DNA of 64,000 nucleotides from Xylogone sp. PMI_703 (taxonomy: Eukaryota; Ascomycota; Leotiomycetes). Location: contig JAJTUQ010000001.1 in NCBI GenBank assembly GCA_021399445.1, forward strand, positions 868,001 through 932,000. The letters run 5' to 3'. Positions 10,571-22,200 of the stretch are shown here, piece after piece. How positions within the stretch are numbered: the first letter of the stretch is position 1; each line of letters starts with the position of its first letter. The notes beneath the pieces were generated by a model that worked only from the letters and a program-made list of their open reading frames with translations, did no database searches and was not told where the DNA came from. The position numbers and the translations under genes were made by a program.

Positions 10571-11790
10571 GTGCAGTCCAGCTTTTATCGCAAGAGTTCT
10601 GGACAAGGAGGGATCTAAGGTCCTGGCGAACTATGGAGATATCAAATTAAGCCTGGTACATTTGCACTTTGGAGGTTTAAAATATACTTATAATGACTGA
10701 GAATTATAGATGGCATTGACTTGGAGTCTAGGAGTAAGAGTGCATTCTTCGTATCACCAGATTGCCAGGGAAGTTTGTGGTACGGAGTGAAAGAAGGCTA
10801 GCTATGGCTCAACAAGGCCATGGAACTGTAGTTTCTACAGCTATATGCTCAAATACAACACAACTTGATCGCTGAACCTCTTCAGCTCTCAGTGGGAGCC
10901 AGCACTTATATTACTGTAGGCCCCTGTAATTATACTATCGGTTAGCTATAACTTCTCGGCTATGTACTACTCTGACACAGACTCGACAGATTCATACGCT
11001 CTGCAAGCAAAGTCAAGCGGACCAAGGCGGAGTATGTGTCTGCTCCATGAGGATGATGGCCTTTATCATTATAGAACTAAGAGAGAATTTCTAAAACCAA
11101 ATTAAGACTATCTTAGCGGATCGTTTCGGCCTTCTCCAGCTGTATGTAACCGTCTTCACGTATAACATCCAACATATGGCGATAATGAGAACAGGGCACT
11201 TCAGGAAAGTGATTGTGAGTAAGGATGGTTATGTAACTATCACGTGGCGTGGTGTGCTTTCACACGAAATACCCCCGGTATCGGTAGGTAGTGCTCGGGG
11301 CCATTTTTTTTCGTAGGCAGAGGTGCCTTGAATATGGCGGACCGAAAGTCACTCGCTCGGAAGGCGATTTCTTATTAATTAGGTTTCAGTACATAATTAA
11401 CCACACTTCGGAAGCTCCATCATCCGAGCAGGCCAGCTATCCTACACCTCTTATTGTTCCAACTGTAATGGTATCACATTCATTTGAAATCAGACAACTG
11501 AAATTAATAACAGATTAATAATAAGTTAAGTGGCATTATGAGACTCTAAGCATAGCTGCAAAAGTGGGGCTATTATACTCCAGTCTGATTCGACCTGCAC
11601 TACATTGCAGAAGCCTCACAAAGCAGGGATACATAATGGAGCTTCAGTGCTTCATTGAGATGGCATTATTTTCTTCTCTCAAGCTCTACACAATACATTC
11701 ATCAGCACAGCCGTGTTGCTCTACAGTGGACTCGGGTGCTTCTAACACAACTGTGAAACCTTCGTTCTATAGTCAGGAATATAGATCAAA
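10571..11790. other. Gene-free stretch
   Basis: 1.2 kb with only short chance open frames. The last few hundred bases must contain the promoter of the FMN reductase at 11791. Nothing else is recognised. Confidence 0.55.
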
Positions 11791-12405
11791 ATGGCCGCAA
11801 AGAAGATTGCGATTGTCATAGGAAGCACTAGAGCTGTTCGAATTGGTGATAAGGTCGCAGACTTCGTCCGCGAGACTCTCCTTACATCTCCAGCAACACC
11901 AAAGCCAGAGCTCTCAATCATCGATGCCAAAGACTTCAACCTCCCAGTCTTCGACGAAGCCGTGGTCCCCGCTAGCGTCCCAGCAATGGCTCAATTCAAG
12001 TTCGAGCATTCGAAGAAGTGGTCTGAGGCCATGTCTGTTCCTGATGCCTACGTGTTGGTCTCCGGAGAGTACAACTTTGGTATCCCTGGTGGAACCAAGA
12101 ACGCCATCGACTATCTCTACAACGGCTTCGTAGGCAAGCCGATCCTTATCGTCACATATGGTGCTGAAGGAGGGAAAACATCAAGTGAGGCTTTGAATAA
12201 AGTTTTTACCGGAATGAAGCTCAAGGTTGTCGAGACCAAACCTCAGTTTACATTTGCCGGAAAAGATGGATGGGCTGCAACAGCAGGTCAGCTGGGCGAG
12301 GAGAGCTTAGCGGAGTGGAAGAAGAATACTGGAGATTTGCTCAAGGGATATGAGGAGCTGATCAAGCTTGCTAATGCACCACCAGAGCCAGCTAAGACGG
12401 CATAA
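11791..12405 (+). CDS. NADPH-dependent FMN reductase (flavodoxin-like, Lot6 family)
   Basis: An intronless 204-aa protein. The N-terminus KKIAIVIGSTRAVRIGDKVADF gives the first beta-strand and the FMN-phosphate loop (GSTR, residues about 11-14). The second flavin contact is visible in VLVSGEYNFGIPGGTKNAIDYLYN (about 89-112). The segment ILIVTYGAEGG follows the family pattern. Length matches the family (about 190-205 aa). It would reduce FMN, quinones or azo compounds with NAD(P)H in the cytosol, a typical stress or detoxification role. Start context TCAAAATGG is good. A second reading frame over the same region is a shadow. Confidence 0.92.
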   Translation: MAAKKIAIVIGSTRAVRIGDKVADFVRETLLTSPATPKPELSIIDAKDFNLPVFDEAVVPASVPAMAQFKFEHSKKWSEAMSVPDAYVLVSGEYNFGIPGGTKNAIDYLYNGFVGKPILIVTYGAEGGKTSSEALNKVFTGMKLKVVETKPQFTFAGKDGWAATAGQLGEESLAEWKKNTGDLLKGYEELIKLANAPPEPAKTA

Positions 12406-14515
12406 TGAGTTTCATACTGAGGGATTCTGCTGAACTAATATGTGACATAAGGTACGGCGTCATAAGAGGTAGCATATAGCTTAGCCCTACTTATCTTAAA
12501 AAATGCGTTGCGTTGGAGACATTCTGCTAGTTCGTTGTTGTCTAATTAGAGTATTGCCAGACCGCCTTTGTCCTTCCATACATGTAGGTATGTTGACAAC
12601 TACTAATAAGCATGTATAAAAAATCGTATTCTTAATGACATCCAGTTTTGGCAGTTATTTTGCGTGCTACACATCAATAATATATAATACACCAAATAAA
12701 AGAATAGTATACTAATTACGCTTGACTAGACATAGCAGATACTTTCAATCTCTATTGCTTGATGCTACTTTTTTGCTTTGCCTAAGGCTTATACCTCAGT
12801 AACCTAGATCAATGTCCACTAGGTTAATCTATAAGAATCACATACCGCGATCAAGTTTAGTAGCAAGGAATTCTTGAATAGTTTACAACCTAGTATCTGG
12901 AGCTGTGGGTGCTGACAATTACAAATTACACATGAGTTCAAAACATAACAAGAAAGGTGCGAAAGCTCGTTTTGAGATTGTTCTGCTTAGTTCTACACAC
13001 AATACTGATTAGCATAAACAATAGTGACACAAGATTTACCATCCATGAGATTATAATGCTACAGCATATGATCAGATTCCCTGAGAAAAGAGAATCACCA
13101 GACATCTTGCAACCTATATCTACCAGCCGAAATGGAACAGCAGCAGTTTGATGCTAAGTGAGTCTTAGCAGATTGTTGATTACAGAATGCCAAGTGCCAG
13201 ACTTGGCTTGTAATTCGTACTGTATAATGAAATGGATTAAAGGTTGAAACTTGAAATTGAGTTTAGGCTATTACAGTAATTGTATGTTGAGGTTTGGCAA
13301 TGGTCCCAAAGGGAAACGAAGGGATGAATACAGAACCTACTGAATTGCTTCATTACTTGGGGAGTCTACAGCTACCATTGATCATATATATACGATAGAG
13401 TTACTGCCGTATAAGTCTACAGAACACCAATAGTTCCTAAAATAAGCCCTAGATATAGGCCGGAGTATTTGCTTGCACCATGGTGTTAAGGAATTGTAAG
13501 ATCCCCACTTGAGGGGCTTCGGACTATCGATTCCAAAAGAGGGGAGGAGCATTTGAAGCGCGTTTGAATTTGTAGCCTACTCGCTGGTTGGAGAGAGAAG
13601 TATCCACTAGCTTAGGAGTGGTCAAAATGCCGCAATCGCATACTTTACGAAGCCAATTAGCGAAGCCACAATCCAGGTAGTCCGCCGCGGTAAAGTTCCT
13701 GAAATCGATAACTATAGCTATAAATGCTTTGTAATTCAAAGTCTAAACAGTGACAATGCTTCCCTATTTGTAAGGGAATATTCCTTAAAGCCCCTTCGGA
13801 CGGAATAGATACCGTATGTACTCGCCAGGGTGAGTTGTTTTGCGGGAACACTGCTGTCGGTGTACGCCAGTACATCGTGAATAGTAATCGTCAAGCCGAC
13901 GATTAGTTCACCCGCACTGACTAACATCCTGTGTTACGTACATGAACAAATGTTTGAATGAGTGGTGAGTTCGGAAAATGCGTGGATACGGATATTCTGA
14001 AATCCTGCACGTTTCAGTATGTTTGACACAATTCTGATCTCATAGGCACAACAAGGTGTAGAGTATATCGTACAGTACGCAATAAAACTCACTGTACCGC
14101 CTGTGTACTATTGTTCTAAGAGGAATTTATTCATCGTATTCCACGAAAGTGCAAAAAAGGGTGGTATAATGCGGCCTGTATCTAAGTAGAGCCAAAAGTA
14201 TAGTAACCAGCTAACTCCAAACCATTGAACACCGCGGAATATAGTTAAGGATCTTAATCATTAATGCTGACTCATTTCTTCATTAGTATCTTCTAAATGT
14301 TTTAAAGCATTATGATTAGTCGTCAGCTCAAAATCTAGGGCCTAACTTGTCGAGTAAGTCAACGCGTTTGACCTGAAATAGGGGTATACTAAATGTATTA
14401 ATTATCAACTACTGCTATCTTAAATACCCGTTTAATCAAGCCTGATTATGGTGCTGGGGATATCAACTCGAGAGCACCGATCAGTGGCTTCTCTTCGAAG
14501 AAGCACATCGTCATC
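12406..14515. other. Gene-free stretch of 2.1 kb
   Basis: AT-rich. Three short overlapping minus-strand frames at 13524-13927 share no motif and cannot be joined by splice sites, so I do not call a gene. Confidence 0.5.
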
Positions 14516-15643
14516 ATGAGTTAATTATTGGTAGTCTTTGGGGCCACAGGATGGCAAGGCGGATCCATTGTTGAATACATATTAAATCATCCAAAGCTGT
14601 GGAGGGAGTATGGGGTCCGCGCTATCACTCGGGATCTGCCAAGCCTGCTGCTCAGAAACTAAGGAGCAAAGGAGTGGAGGTTGTCGAAGTATGAATTGAG
14701 AATGAAAGCGAAAAAGAAATTTGAGAAGATGCTTACTATTCTAGGCCGATATGGACAATCCTGCATCATTAAAACCAACTCTAGCCGGTGCATATGCAGT
14801 CTTTTCAGTTACAAACTGTAAGTACTCATGATTTGGATTTTCAAATATAGATAACTTCTAAGCTATTTATTACTTTCGGTTACAAAAGATTATTGTGACA
14901 GATTGCGAGAAGATGGATGCCAATTTAGAGATTGCGCAAGGGAAGGCTACTGCAGATGCAGCTGTTGAAGCGGGTGCCTTTTTGCTGATATGGTCAACCC
15001 TTGCGAACGTTTCAGAATTGACAAATGGCGAATTGACTGGCGTAGAGCACTGCGATTCTAAAGCGAGCGTGGAGGCATATATCAGAGGGCTACCAATTAA
15101 TGCTGTTTTCTACGAGCCAGTTTACTACATGCAAAACTTCCTGAACCCTATGCTTAAACCGAAAGTTGTAAGTAGCTTACTCTCCCTGTTCAGCCTAAAT
15201 TGTACCAAGATTGAAATTCCAAGAACAATGACGGAACAGTAACCTTATCGTCGCCGTGGCCACCCAACACGCGTCTACCAATGATCGATATCACGGACTC
15301 TGGAATGTTCGTTGCTCCGGCATTGTTAGACCCAGTTAAATATAATGGCAAGACGTTCACGAGTGCTGCAGCCTATTATACCGCGCAGGATATCGTTGAT
15401 ACCTGGTCAAGAGTTAGTGGTAAGGAAGCCCAATTGCCAACAAGTCACCCTGCAGAGTTTCGTGATGTAGTAGGGCCATTCAAGACTATATATGATCAGA
15501 GCTTCGTCTTGGTTACGAAATACTCTTTGCTTGGTGCTAAAGGTCCGGAAGCTATCGACTGGATGACTGCACAGTTAGAGGTTAAGCCTACGACGTGGGA
15601 GGAATATTTACAAAAGAACGGGCCGTGGTTTCAGGACTCTTGA
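14516..15643 (+). pseudogene. NmrA-like NAD(P)-binding protein, broken at its N-terminus
   Basis: Four exons can be read: 14516-14688, 14745-14817, 14902-15167 and 15224-15643 (introns 56, 84 and 56 bp). The product is an NmrA-like atypical SDR with a Rossmann motif (VVFGATGWQGGSIVEYIL), then AVFSVTNYCEKMDANLEIAQGKA and an intact C-terminal half to the TGA at 15641-15643. Two lesions are seen in exon 1. The third codon after the ATG at 14516 is TAA (14522-14524), and about one base is missing near 14635, because the frame for AKPAAQKLRSKGVEVVE differs from the one before it. Later exons are open and well spliced, so decay is recent. Family members bind NAD(P) as redox sensors or act as reductases. 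An unknown upstream start that bypasses both lesions looks unlikely. Confidence 0.8.
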
Positions 15644-16365
15644 AGAAGAGTATATGGGTCTCAGCTTCAGTCACTAGGCAGGCAAAGACAAAGATACGCA
15701 ATGATGTTTCTTGAATGACCAAACTGAGAAGGACCTAAGCAATGGTCGGAGGATACATGAGTGGCTGCCGCTGAGCACGAACTACCATATAGTTGATATT
15801 TAGAGCTTTATTAGAGTGATATATTATATAAAATTTGATCGATGAACTGATATGGAGTCTGGATTCAAGACATACAATGCTGTACTAATTTAATTGGTAC
15901 AGCAAGATCAGCACAAGAACTTAAGAGGGAGGAATTCCGGTCGTGCATGGGTGAGGCTGAGCCGATCTTAACATGAAAAGTAGACACACTCCCTCTGAGA
16001 AGGATTTTGTGCTTGTAATTTCCAGTGGTGAGTTATGATCTATACGGACCAGCGACAGCAAGATCATCTTAGATAATTCCTTTCTATAATAATTGATGCA
16101 ACTGGGATATGGGGATCGTGAAGGCGTGTGGCACGGGTGCACTGTATCGGTGTCGCTTCCGAATGCAGCCGAAGCAGATTCTGACTAACCAGAGCTTTTG
16201 GCTCAACGGTACACGTGTAGGCATTTTATGGACTCTTCACATCGCACATGGTAGAAACGAAACCCACGCCTTGAATAGAGAACAAATAATATAATATAAA
16301 AAATTGAGGGCAGGATACAGATAGAAAGGAGAAGACGGGATTTCGAAGTCGTCGGTAACTGAACC
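15644..16365. other. Gene-free stretch
   Basis: About 720 bp without a supportable gene. It should contain the promoter of the glycosyltransferase gene. Confidence 0.5.
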
Positions 16366-17603
16366 ATGGTAAGATTTGCCGGAAATACAAGAGATACCAG
16401 CCTCACTTCTTGCATCCATCCACCAACATCTCCCTCTAGGTACAGGAAAGCGGCGCTGATGATGGATCTGCAACCAGTCAATCCACTCAAGAAGTTTCTA
16501 CTCCTCTCCAAATCGCAGTATACATTTCAGCACATGGGTACGGCCATTTTACACGCACAATCAATCTCCTCTCCCTCTTGTCAGATACCGGAAAATACAA
16601 CTTTCACATTCGGACATCCTCACTCCTAATTGAAACGCCCCTCCCATATTCAATACATCCTAGTGTTATACAGACAAATGCATATCAGCTGGATGTCGAA
16701 CAATCACTACGCTCTCTTGTGGATTTCGACCCTTCCGTAGCACAAATAGAGGAGACAAACTTCCTCAAGCAGCACAATATCAGAGCAATCATCTTAGATT
16801 CTCCATCGCTACCATGCCTTGTTGCGGACTCTCTTAAGATTCCCTCCTTCCTTATCACCAACTTTACATTTGATAGTATATTCCAGGCCCTTCTAGATAT
16901 CGCACCAGAATCTATGGATAAGACAATCCCTCAAATGAAGATTGATGAGATGACAAAACAGTACGCACTAGCAGACGCAGTAATTCGATTACCAGGATAC
17001 ATCCCATTCCTCTTCAGGGGCCCACAGATCGTAGACGTGCCGATGCATTCCAGAAAAGCGAAACGAGACAGGAGCGAGACCTTCGCAGACTTGGGATTGC
17101 AGTGTCTAGAAGACAAAAAAGTCTTGCTTCACTCTTTTGGAGGGCAAACCTTAGACGCTCCTTCCATAATACCAAAGTTACCCGAAGGCTGGGCTTGCGT
17201 AAGCCAGACTATTGATTGCCCACCTCTCTTTTACAAGATCTCAAACCATGTTTACATGCCGGACCTCATTGGCGCATGTGATGTTGTGCTCGGGAAACTT
17301 GGATGGGGAACGTGTTGTGAGGTGATCGGGAATGGATATAAGCCCTTTATCATCGTTCCACGCAGCGCTTTTATTGAGGAGGTCGGTTTATTGAGCTGGA
17401 TGGAGAGCGCACATAGAAAAGTCGTTCGATTGGACGTAGAGAAATATGAAGATTCGGATTGGTTAGGAGCAATTCAGGAAGCGCAGAAGCTGCAGGCGGA
17501 GAGCTCTGATTTAAACGTGGATTGGACGAAGAATGATAGAGATTTGGTCCGTATTGTGGCAGACACCATTGAGAAAGCATTAGACAAAAGGCGTTCAATA
17601 TAG
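16366..17603 (+). CDS. ARA1-like glycosyltransferase (GT-B fold) with an ATG-only first exon
   Basis: The best model is exon 1 at 16366-16368 (only the ATG, context GAACCATGG), a 71-bp intron (GTAAGA...CTCTAG) and exon 2 at 16440-17603; the product is 388 aa. No in-frame ATG exists at the start of the conserved part, so a spliced start is needed. The N-terminal motif IAVYISAHGYGHFTRTINLL (about residues 26-45) is the HGxGHxTR loop seen in the glycosyltransferase half of plant L-arabinokinase and related proteins. The C-terminal donor-site region contains YMPDLIGACDVVLGKLGWGTCCEVI. The kinase half of ARA1 is absent. It would use a nucleotide sugar in the cytosol; the acceptor is unknown. Confidence 0.78.
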
Positions 17604-17875
17604 AAGATAGAATATTTTGTTCTTTCACGCGATTATGCTTAACAGAATGAGGAATTATCTTAGAATAATGAGCACTTGAATACGCAGCCTGCCATGGGTA
17701 TGACCGCATGAGTGCAACCGCGTATGGAAAATATACTCTTTCACCAAATCTGTAATAGAATATTATAAATGAATATTTCATTCTTATTAATTTTAAATTG
17801 GCTAAAGAGAGATTAAGTATCAGGCCCAGTTGCAAGTTGTAGAGGAAACAACAAGCTGTTTCGAGTTCGACATAA

Positions 17876-19928
17876 TTACCAACTTATTAGCCTCCACTTT
17901 GAAGAGGTGTAATGACGGATTCGAGCTCCAAAAGCATATAAAGGTATGGCCATGCCAATAATGAAGACAAATACGACTGTCATTTCACCAAACTCCTAAA
18001 AATACACTTATTAGTAAGTTAATTTTGGGGCGTTGCGCATTAGGCGCTGCAAAGGGGAACTATATACCTTTTCATAGCCTTGAGCCTCGTTCCACGGCAC
18101 GGTAGCATAAACAAATCCGAATGCTACTACGTTTTTCAAAGAATTAATGACCTCTAAGCATTCCGATGAAACAGGGTAATAGCATTCCATAGCGTAATTC
18201 ATAGTAATGCCAGCAATGCCCGTTAAACCGACACTAGTAAATCCAAAGGAGACAAAGATGACAGGCCAGCCGAGCTGCTGGCCTGCTCCGAAACCGAACA
18301 TTAGCATGCCAACAACAACACAAATAGCAAGTGGTAGTATTAGCGTAAGTCGAGATTCTGGTTCAAATACGCCATTCTTTCGCTCTGCACGCCATTTAAC
18401 GTATTTGTCACTCAACCATCCTCCACCAATAGCGCCGACAAGGTGTCCAACTATAGCAACAATATTAGCACATGCAAACTTGAATTCATGCCCACGAGAA
18501 GATACATACTCATTGCAGAAGCATTGATCAAACCAACGGCACCAAGGCCAAAATTGTATGGTGGCTGTGACAAAAGTGGAGAGCTGAGAATTGAGACCAT
18601 GACAGTGGGAGCGAGACAGATAGAATCTGTGAAAATTAGTATGATTAAAAAAAAAACTATTGAAGTGGTTTTATAACTTACAAGCTAGAAGAGCATATAT
18701 ACATGCAGGATATATCACTAATGGAATAGGTCGGAGTACTAGAGAGAGATAGCTGACTTGCGTGTCTATTCCGGACCATGGATTTAATTGTGCAATATAA
18801 CTCTTGCTCTTAGAGTAGTTATGCTCTTCTCTAATCTCGATATCTTGAACTTCAGAAGTTTTCGGATCGCCCGAGGAATTATCGGAAAGAGTAGCTCCCT
18901 GCATATCAGAGACTTCACTTGTTTTTTCCTTTGTAGCGGGCATGATACAGTTGAATCGAGTTTCGGGAAAGAAGAATATGAACCATACTAAATTGACAGA
19001 GAGACCGATGAGAGAAACCCATTTTTGCCATTGCCAACCAAGACCTATGAGCATGGTTAATCGAGCCGATATATAGAGATCATAGGGGGTGGAACACTAA
19101 CGTTGAATTATGTAACCTCCGACGAGAGGTCCAACGGCACTGCCCCATGCTATGGAGACAATATAGTAGCCCATACGCGTTCCTCGCTCGTGTAGGAAAA
19201 AGAGATCCTACACTCTCCATTAGAATAAGATCCATCAGAATATATCTGCAACCAACATACATTAATTACCGCAGCGGATAACGCTTCCGAAGCACCCCCT
19301 CCAAATGCGGCCACGACGGAAGAGGCAAGGAGGCTATTGAAGCTGGTCGCTTTAGCTGACCATGCGGTAGCTGCTACTTCAATTGCCATAGCAATTAAAA
19401 AAGTAGGACGTTTACCAATATAGGCGGATGTCGGGACCCAGAAAATATTCTGTTAATAACAAATTGAGTTATGAGCTTAGATAAAAAAAACCATCAAGCG
19501 CATGTTCTCCATCCAATCGCGAGGAAAGTTAGTGGAAAATATTCTTACAGCTAAGCCCAGAGTCAAGACGATCCATGAAAGAAGGCCTGATGTTTTCGTT
19601 AAGCTGACATTAAACACCATCGCAATCTCTACAAAGCCAGCAGAAGGTCCGTCTATGTTGAAATTATTGATGAATGAAAAGAAGCACACGGCGGCAAACG
19701 CCATATTCTTTTTCCACGCTGGCCATCGCAGCGGGTCGTTGGGATCATTGGAGGGCTGTGGAATAAGAACAATTGATGTTCCTGCTAGATGCTGATGCTG
19801 TTGAGAGGCTGATAGAGATGTCAATAAAAACAAGTACATCCAGTGGTAGAGGACTTACCATCAAGTAACTGGACCGTGCCTTCCGTCTCATCCAAGTCTT
19901 TCAAGGTTTTGAACCGTTTATGAAGCAT
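17876..19928 (-). CDS. MFS multidrug-type transporter (DHA1)
   Basis: Eight exons on the minus strand (19928-19859, 19784-19549, 19449-19261, 19207-19102, 19044-18682, 18626-18510, 18450-18068, 17995-17876) join in frame to 527 aa. Introns are 53-99 bp with standard ends. Motifs are IVLIPQPSNDPNDPLRWP before the first helix, the loop NIFWVPTSAYIGKRPTFL, and FFLHERGTRMGYYIVSIAWG. A polar central loop (about residues 230-290) precedes GHLVGAIGGGWLSDKYVKWRAERKNGVFEPE. Twelve helices are expected. Members export drugs or metabolites at the plasma membrane; the substrate is not deducible. Sequence and exon layout resemble the transporter at 59159-61136, so the two are paralogues of one subfamily. 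Confidence 0.9.
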
Positions 19929-20686
19929 GGTGATGGCGACCAAAACAATGACAAAGACGAAAATTAATTATTCGCTCAGTTTATTCCCTGCAAGAGCAGA
20001 GTGGAGTTTACCTTTATAATAATTACAAGATGGGAATCTGTACCGTCAATATAAAGATCCATTTCTATTAGCTGCCCAGCCCAGAACCCGGTCACCGAAT
20101 TACCGACGGCGGAACCCCAGAACCGAAGGGTCAACCCCTGACTAATGGTTTCGCTTAGTCCTATTAATTATTCGATACTAGTATGAATGTAGTAAGTTAT
20201 TGCGCTTCTTTGAAACTTTTCGATCCATTTTCGATCGCCAAATGTATGGGAAAATCGAATAAAGCTTGATTTAATAGCAAAATATCTCAACCGCCTTGAT
20301 GAATTTATTCTTAAATAATCAAAATGATTCAGCTTTAGACCCAGAATACCATATTTCAAGTTTACAATCGATAGTAATTGCTATTAATTGCATTATTGTC
20401 AATTAAACGAGCTGTAGAAAAAGTCAATTCTGATAACTTAGTAATTTGCCATGGAATATCTATGATTAGCAGGTGTACCAACCCACTATTAAGCTGCAGA
20501 AGACGCGCATAAAGTTTCGAGTGCATGCATTTGCATGTTTAGAGCCTCATGCACCGTGGCATATTCTGAGCCCTCCTGGGGTCCCTGCAAAGACCCCGGG
20601 AGTGAAGGACTTGGCTTCAACCTCGCTTTGCTGGTCAAACTTTTTCTAGTTGCTTTCTTGTTATATCAGTAAAATTGACATTGTAG
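19929..20686. other. Gene-free stretch
   Basis: AT-rich DNA between the MFS start and a decayed regulator. Nothing else is recognised. Confidence 0.5.
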
Positions 20687-21332
20687 ATGACTCGATGTTA
20701 CGATCGAGTCGTCTTGTCTTCTCCCAGCAGCGACATGCCCCAACGTATCATGATGTTTTGCACCTGTGGACGGAAGCTTTACGAGGCTGAGCACTTAGAG
20801 CGTCACATCCCCACCCGTAAGTTCCATATGCCGACGATCACGAGGGCCACAATCGTCATAACCCTTTGCGATTCAGATACAAATGCAAAGCCATATAAGT
20901 GTTCTTACTGCCACATGTCATTCGCTCGACGGTTGGATCACCTCCTAGGACTAATAAGACTGATTAATTGACAATTGCATGTATGAGGATCTTCTTCACA
21001 AACACCAAATCTCTCACATAGACCCATCAAGACCGGAGACAATAATCCAGGGTTCTTCAACATCTCACTCTCTAGCTGCGTGCGACAACCGTGTCAAACG
21101 CAAGACAAAATGTGACAACAGTTTTCCCTGCGCACAACGCGGCATGCGGAAGCTGACTTGTAATTATCGGGCTTCCCATCGAAATCCAGCAGAACTTGCT
21201 TCGGCAAACAGCGATAAACTACTTCAGAGACTTCTACTCACTCATTTAAAATGGCAAATCACGTATCTATACCTTCGAAATCTATTCCAAGTACAGCACA
21301 AAGCTCAGCCAGCCCCGTTCAACCTCGCGTAA
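20687..21332 (+). pseudogene. Decayed C2H2 + Zn2Cys6 transcription factor (N-terminal part)
   Basis: Two adjacent frames (20687-20971 and 20979-21332) hold the parts of a known fungal regulator layout. There is a degenerate C2H2 finger (CTCGRKLYEAEHLERH), then KPYKCSYCHMSFARR of a second finger. In the other frame lies a Zn2Cys6 cluster, CDNRVKRKTKCDNSFPCAQRGMRKLTC. The second and fifth cysteines of the cluster are replaced by Arg (TGC/TGT to CGT-type changes), the frame shifts between the modules, and nothing of the regulatory domain follows. The gene therefore looks dead and truncated. Intact relatives act as nuclear DNA-binding regulators. Confidence 0.7.
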
Positions 21333-22200
21333 CCTTGGGTGCCACCGCACACCCGAGAACTCGGAAATTCCGAAGCTCGGAGACTCTGAGAATGATATGA
21401 TATAATCATCGGAGCCACATAATGGTAGGATAGTAGTAAATGATTGGATGTACATAATAACTTATGATGATTGTTGATGTGTCTGTGTTATTAAGTGCAA
21501 ATTCATAAAAATACTTTGGCGTGGTATCCAGTTTTAAATATGACTTGATCTGATCATATTACAGTAAAGGCTTCTATGAAAATTACTGTGATTATAGCTT
21601 GCCTAGTCGATTAATCAATATGATGATGAAAGATCGATCGAAATTCAGATTAGTAGGTGTATAACTTATACTAACTTAAATGACAGAGAACTTACGTAAC
21701 TGCTATAATAACTGCTATGCTGTTTATCCCCTCGACCAGTAAATGGAGTCACCAATGCAAAATGCACAATTCTTTAAAACTGTAGGTTTTAATTGGCGCC
21801 TTTCTGGTAGTGCAAATGCTTCCGCCGCAATTAATCTCCGAAGAATTTGTCCAATCACAATCTGGCAGCAAAGTTTACAATATCAAGACCTCGGCTCGTA
21901 TAGTATTACGCTAGAATTCTGATTATTTACATTTCGCTAGTTGAATTTATCTAAGTTGAACTGCTGTTTTTTCCGGCTTTATCCTCATCGATCGGTCCGA
22001 GGTCTAACAGTGCCATATTGGTAGTGTATAAGCCGCTTCAGCTCATAAGCAGTTGTAGGTGGAAAACAAGTTTCTGTCCTTATCTTCTACAGCTCAAGAT
22101 TTGTTTTCGTTCCCCAAGCTTGCACCACCAACTTTACTACATATCCAGCCTTAATCTGTTTATTTAGATTATCTCCGTGGCTTTACTCTGCTCCGAAGAG
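21333..22200. other. Gene-free stretch upstream of the dehalogenase
   Basis: AT-rich. It presumably includes the dehalogenase promoter near its right end. Nothing else is recognised. Confidence 0.5.

Noticed and set aside
13524..13927. Three overlapping minus-strand open frames
   Set aside because: No recognisable motif, different frames, no splice sites that join them; consistent with chance.
16366..16629. Read-through frame from the ATG at 16366 without splicing
   Set aside because: It runs out of frame with the conserved glycosyltransferase sequence and stops early; the spliced model explains the data better.
17371..17835. 154-codon minus-strand frame at the 3' end of the glycosyltransferase gene
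   Set aside because: It is largely antisense to well-supported coding sequence and has no domain.
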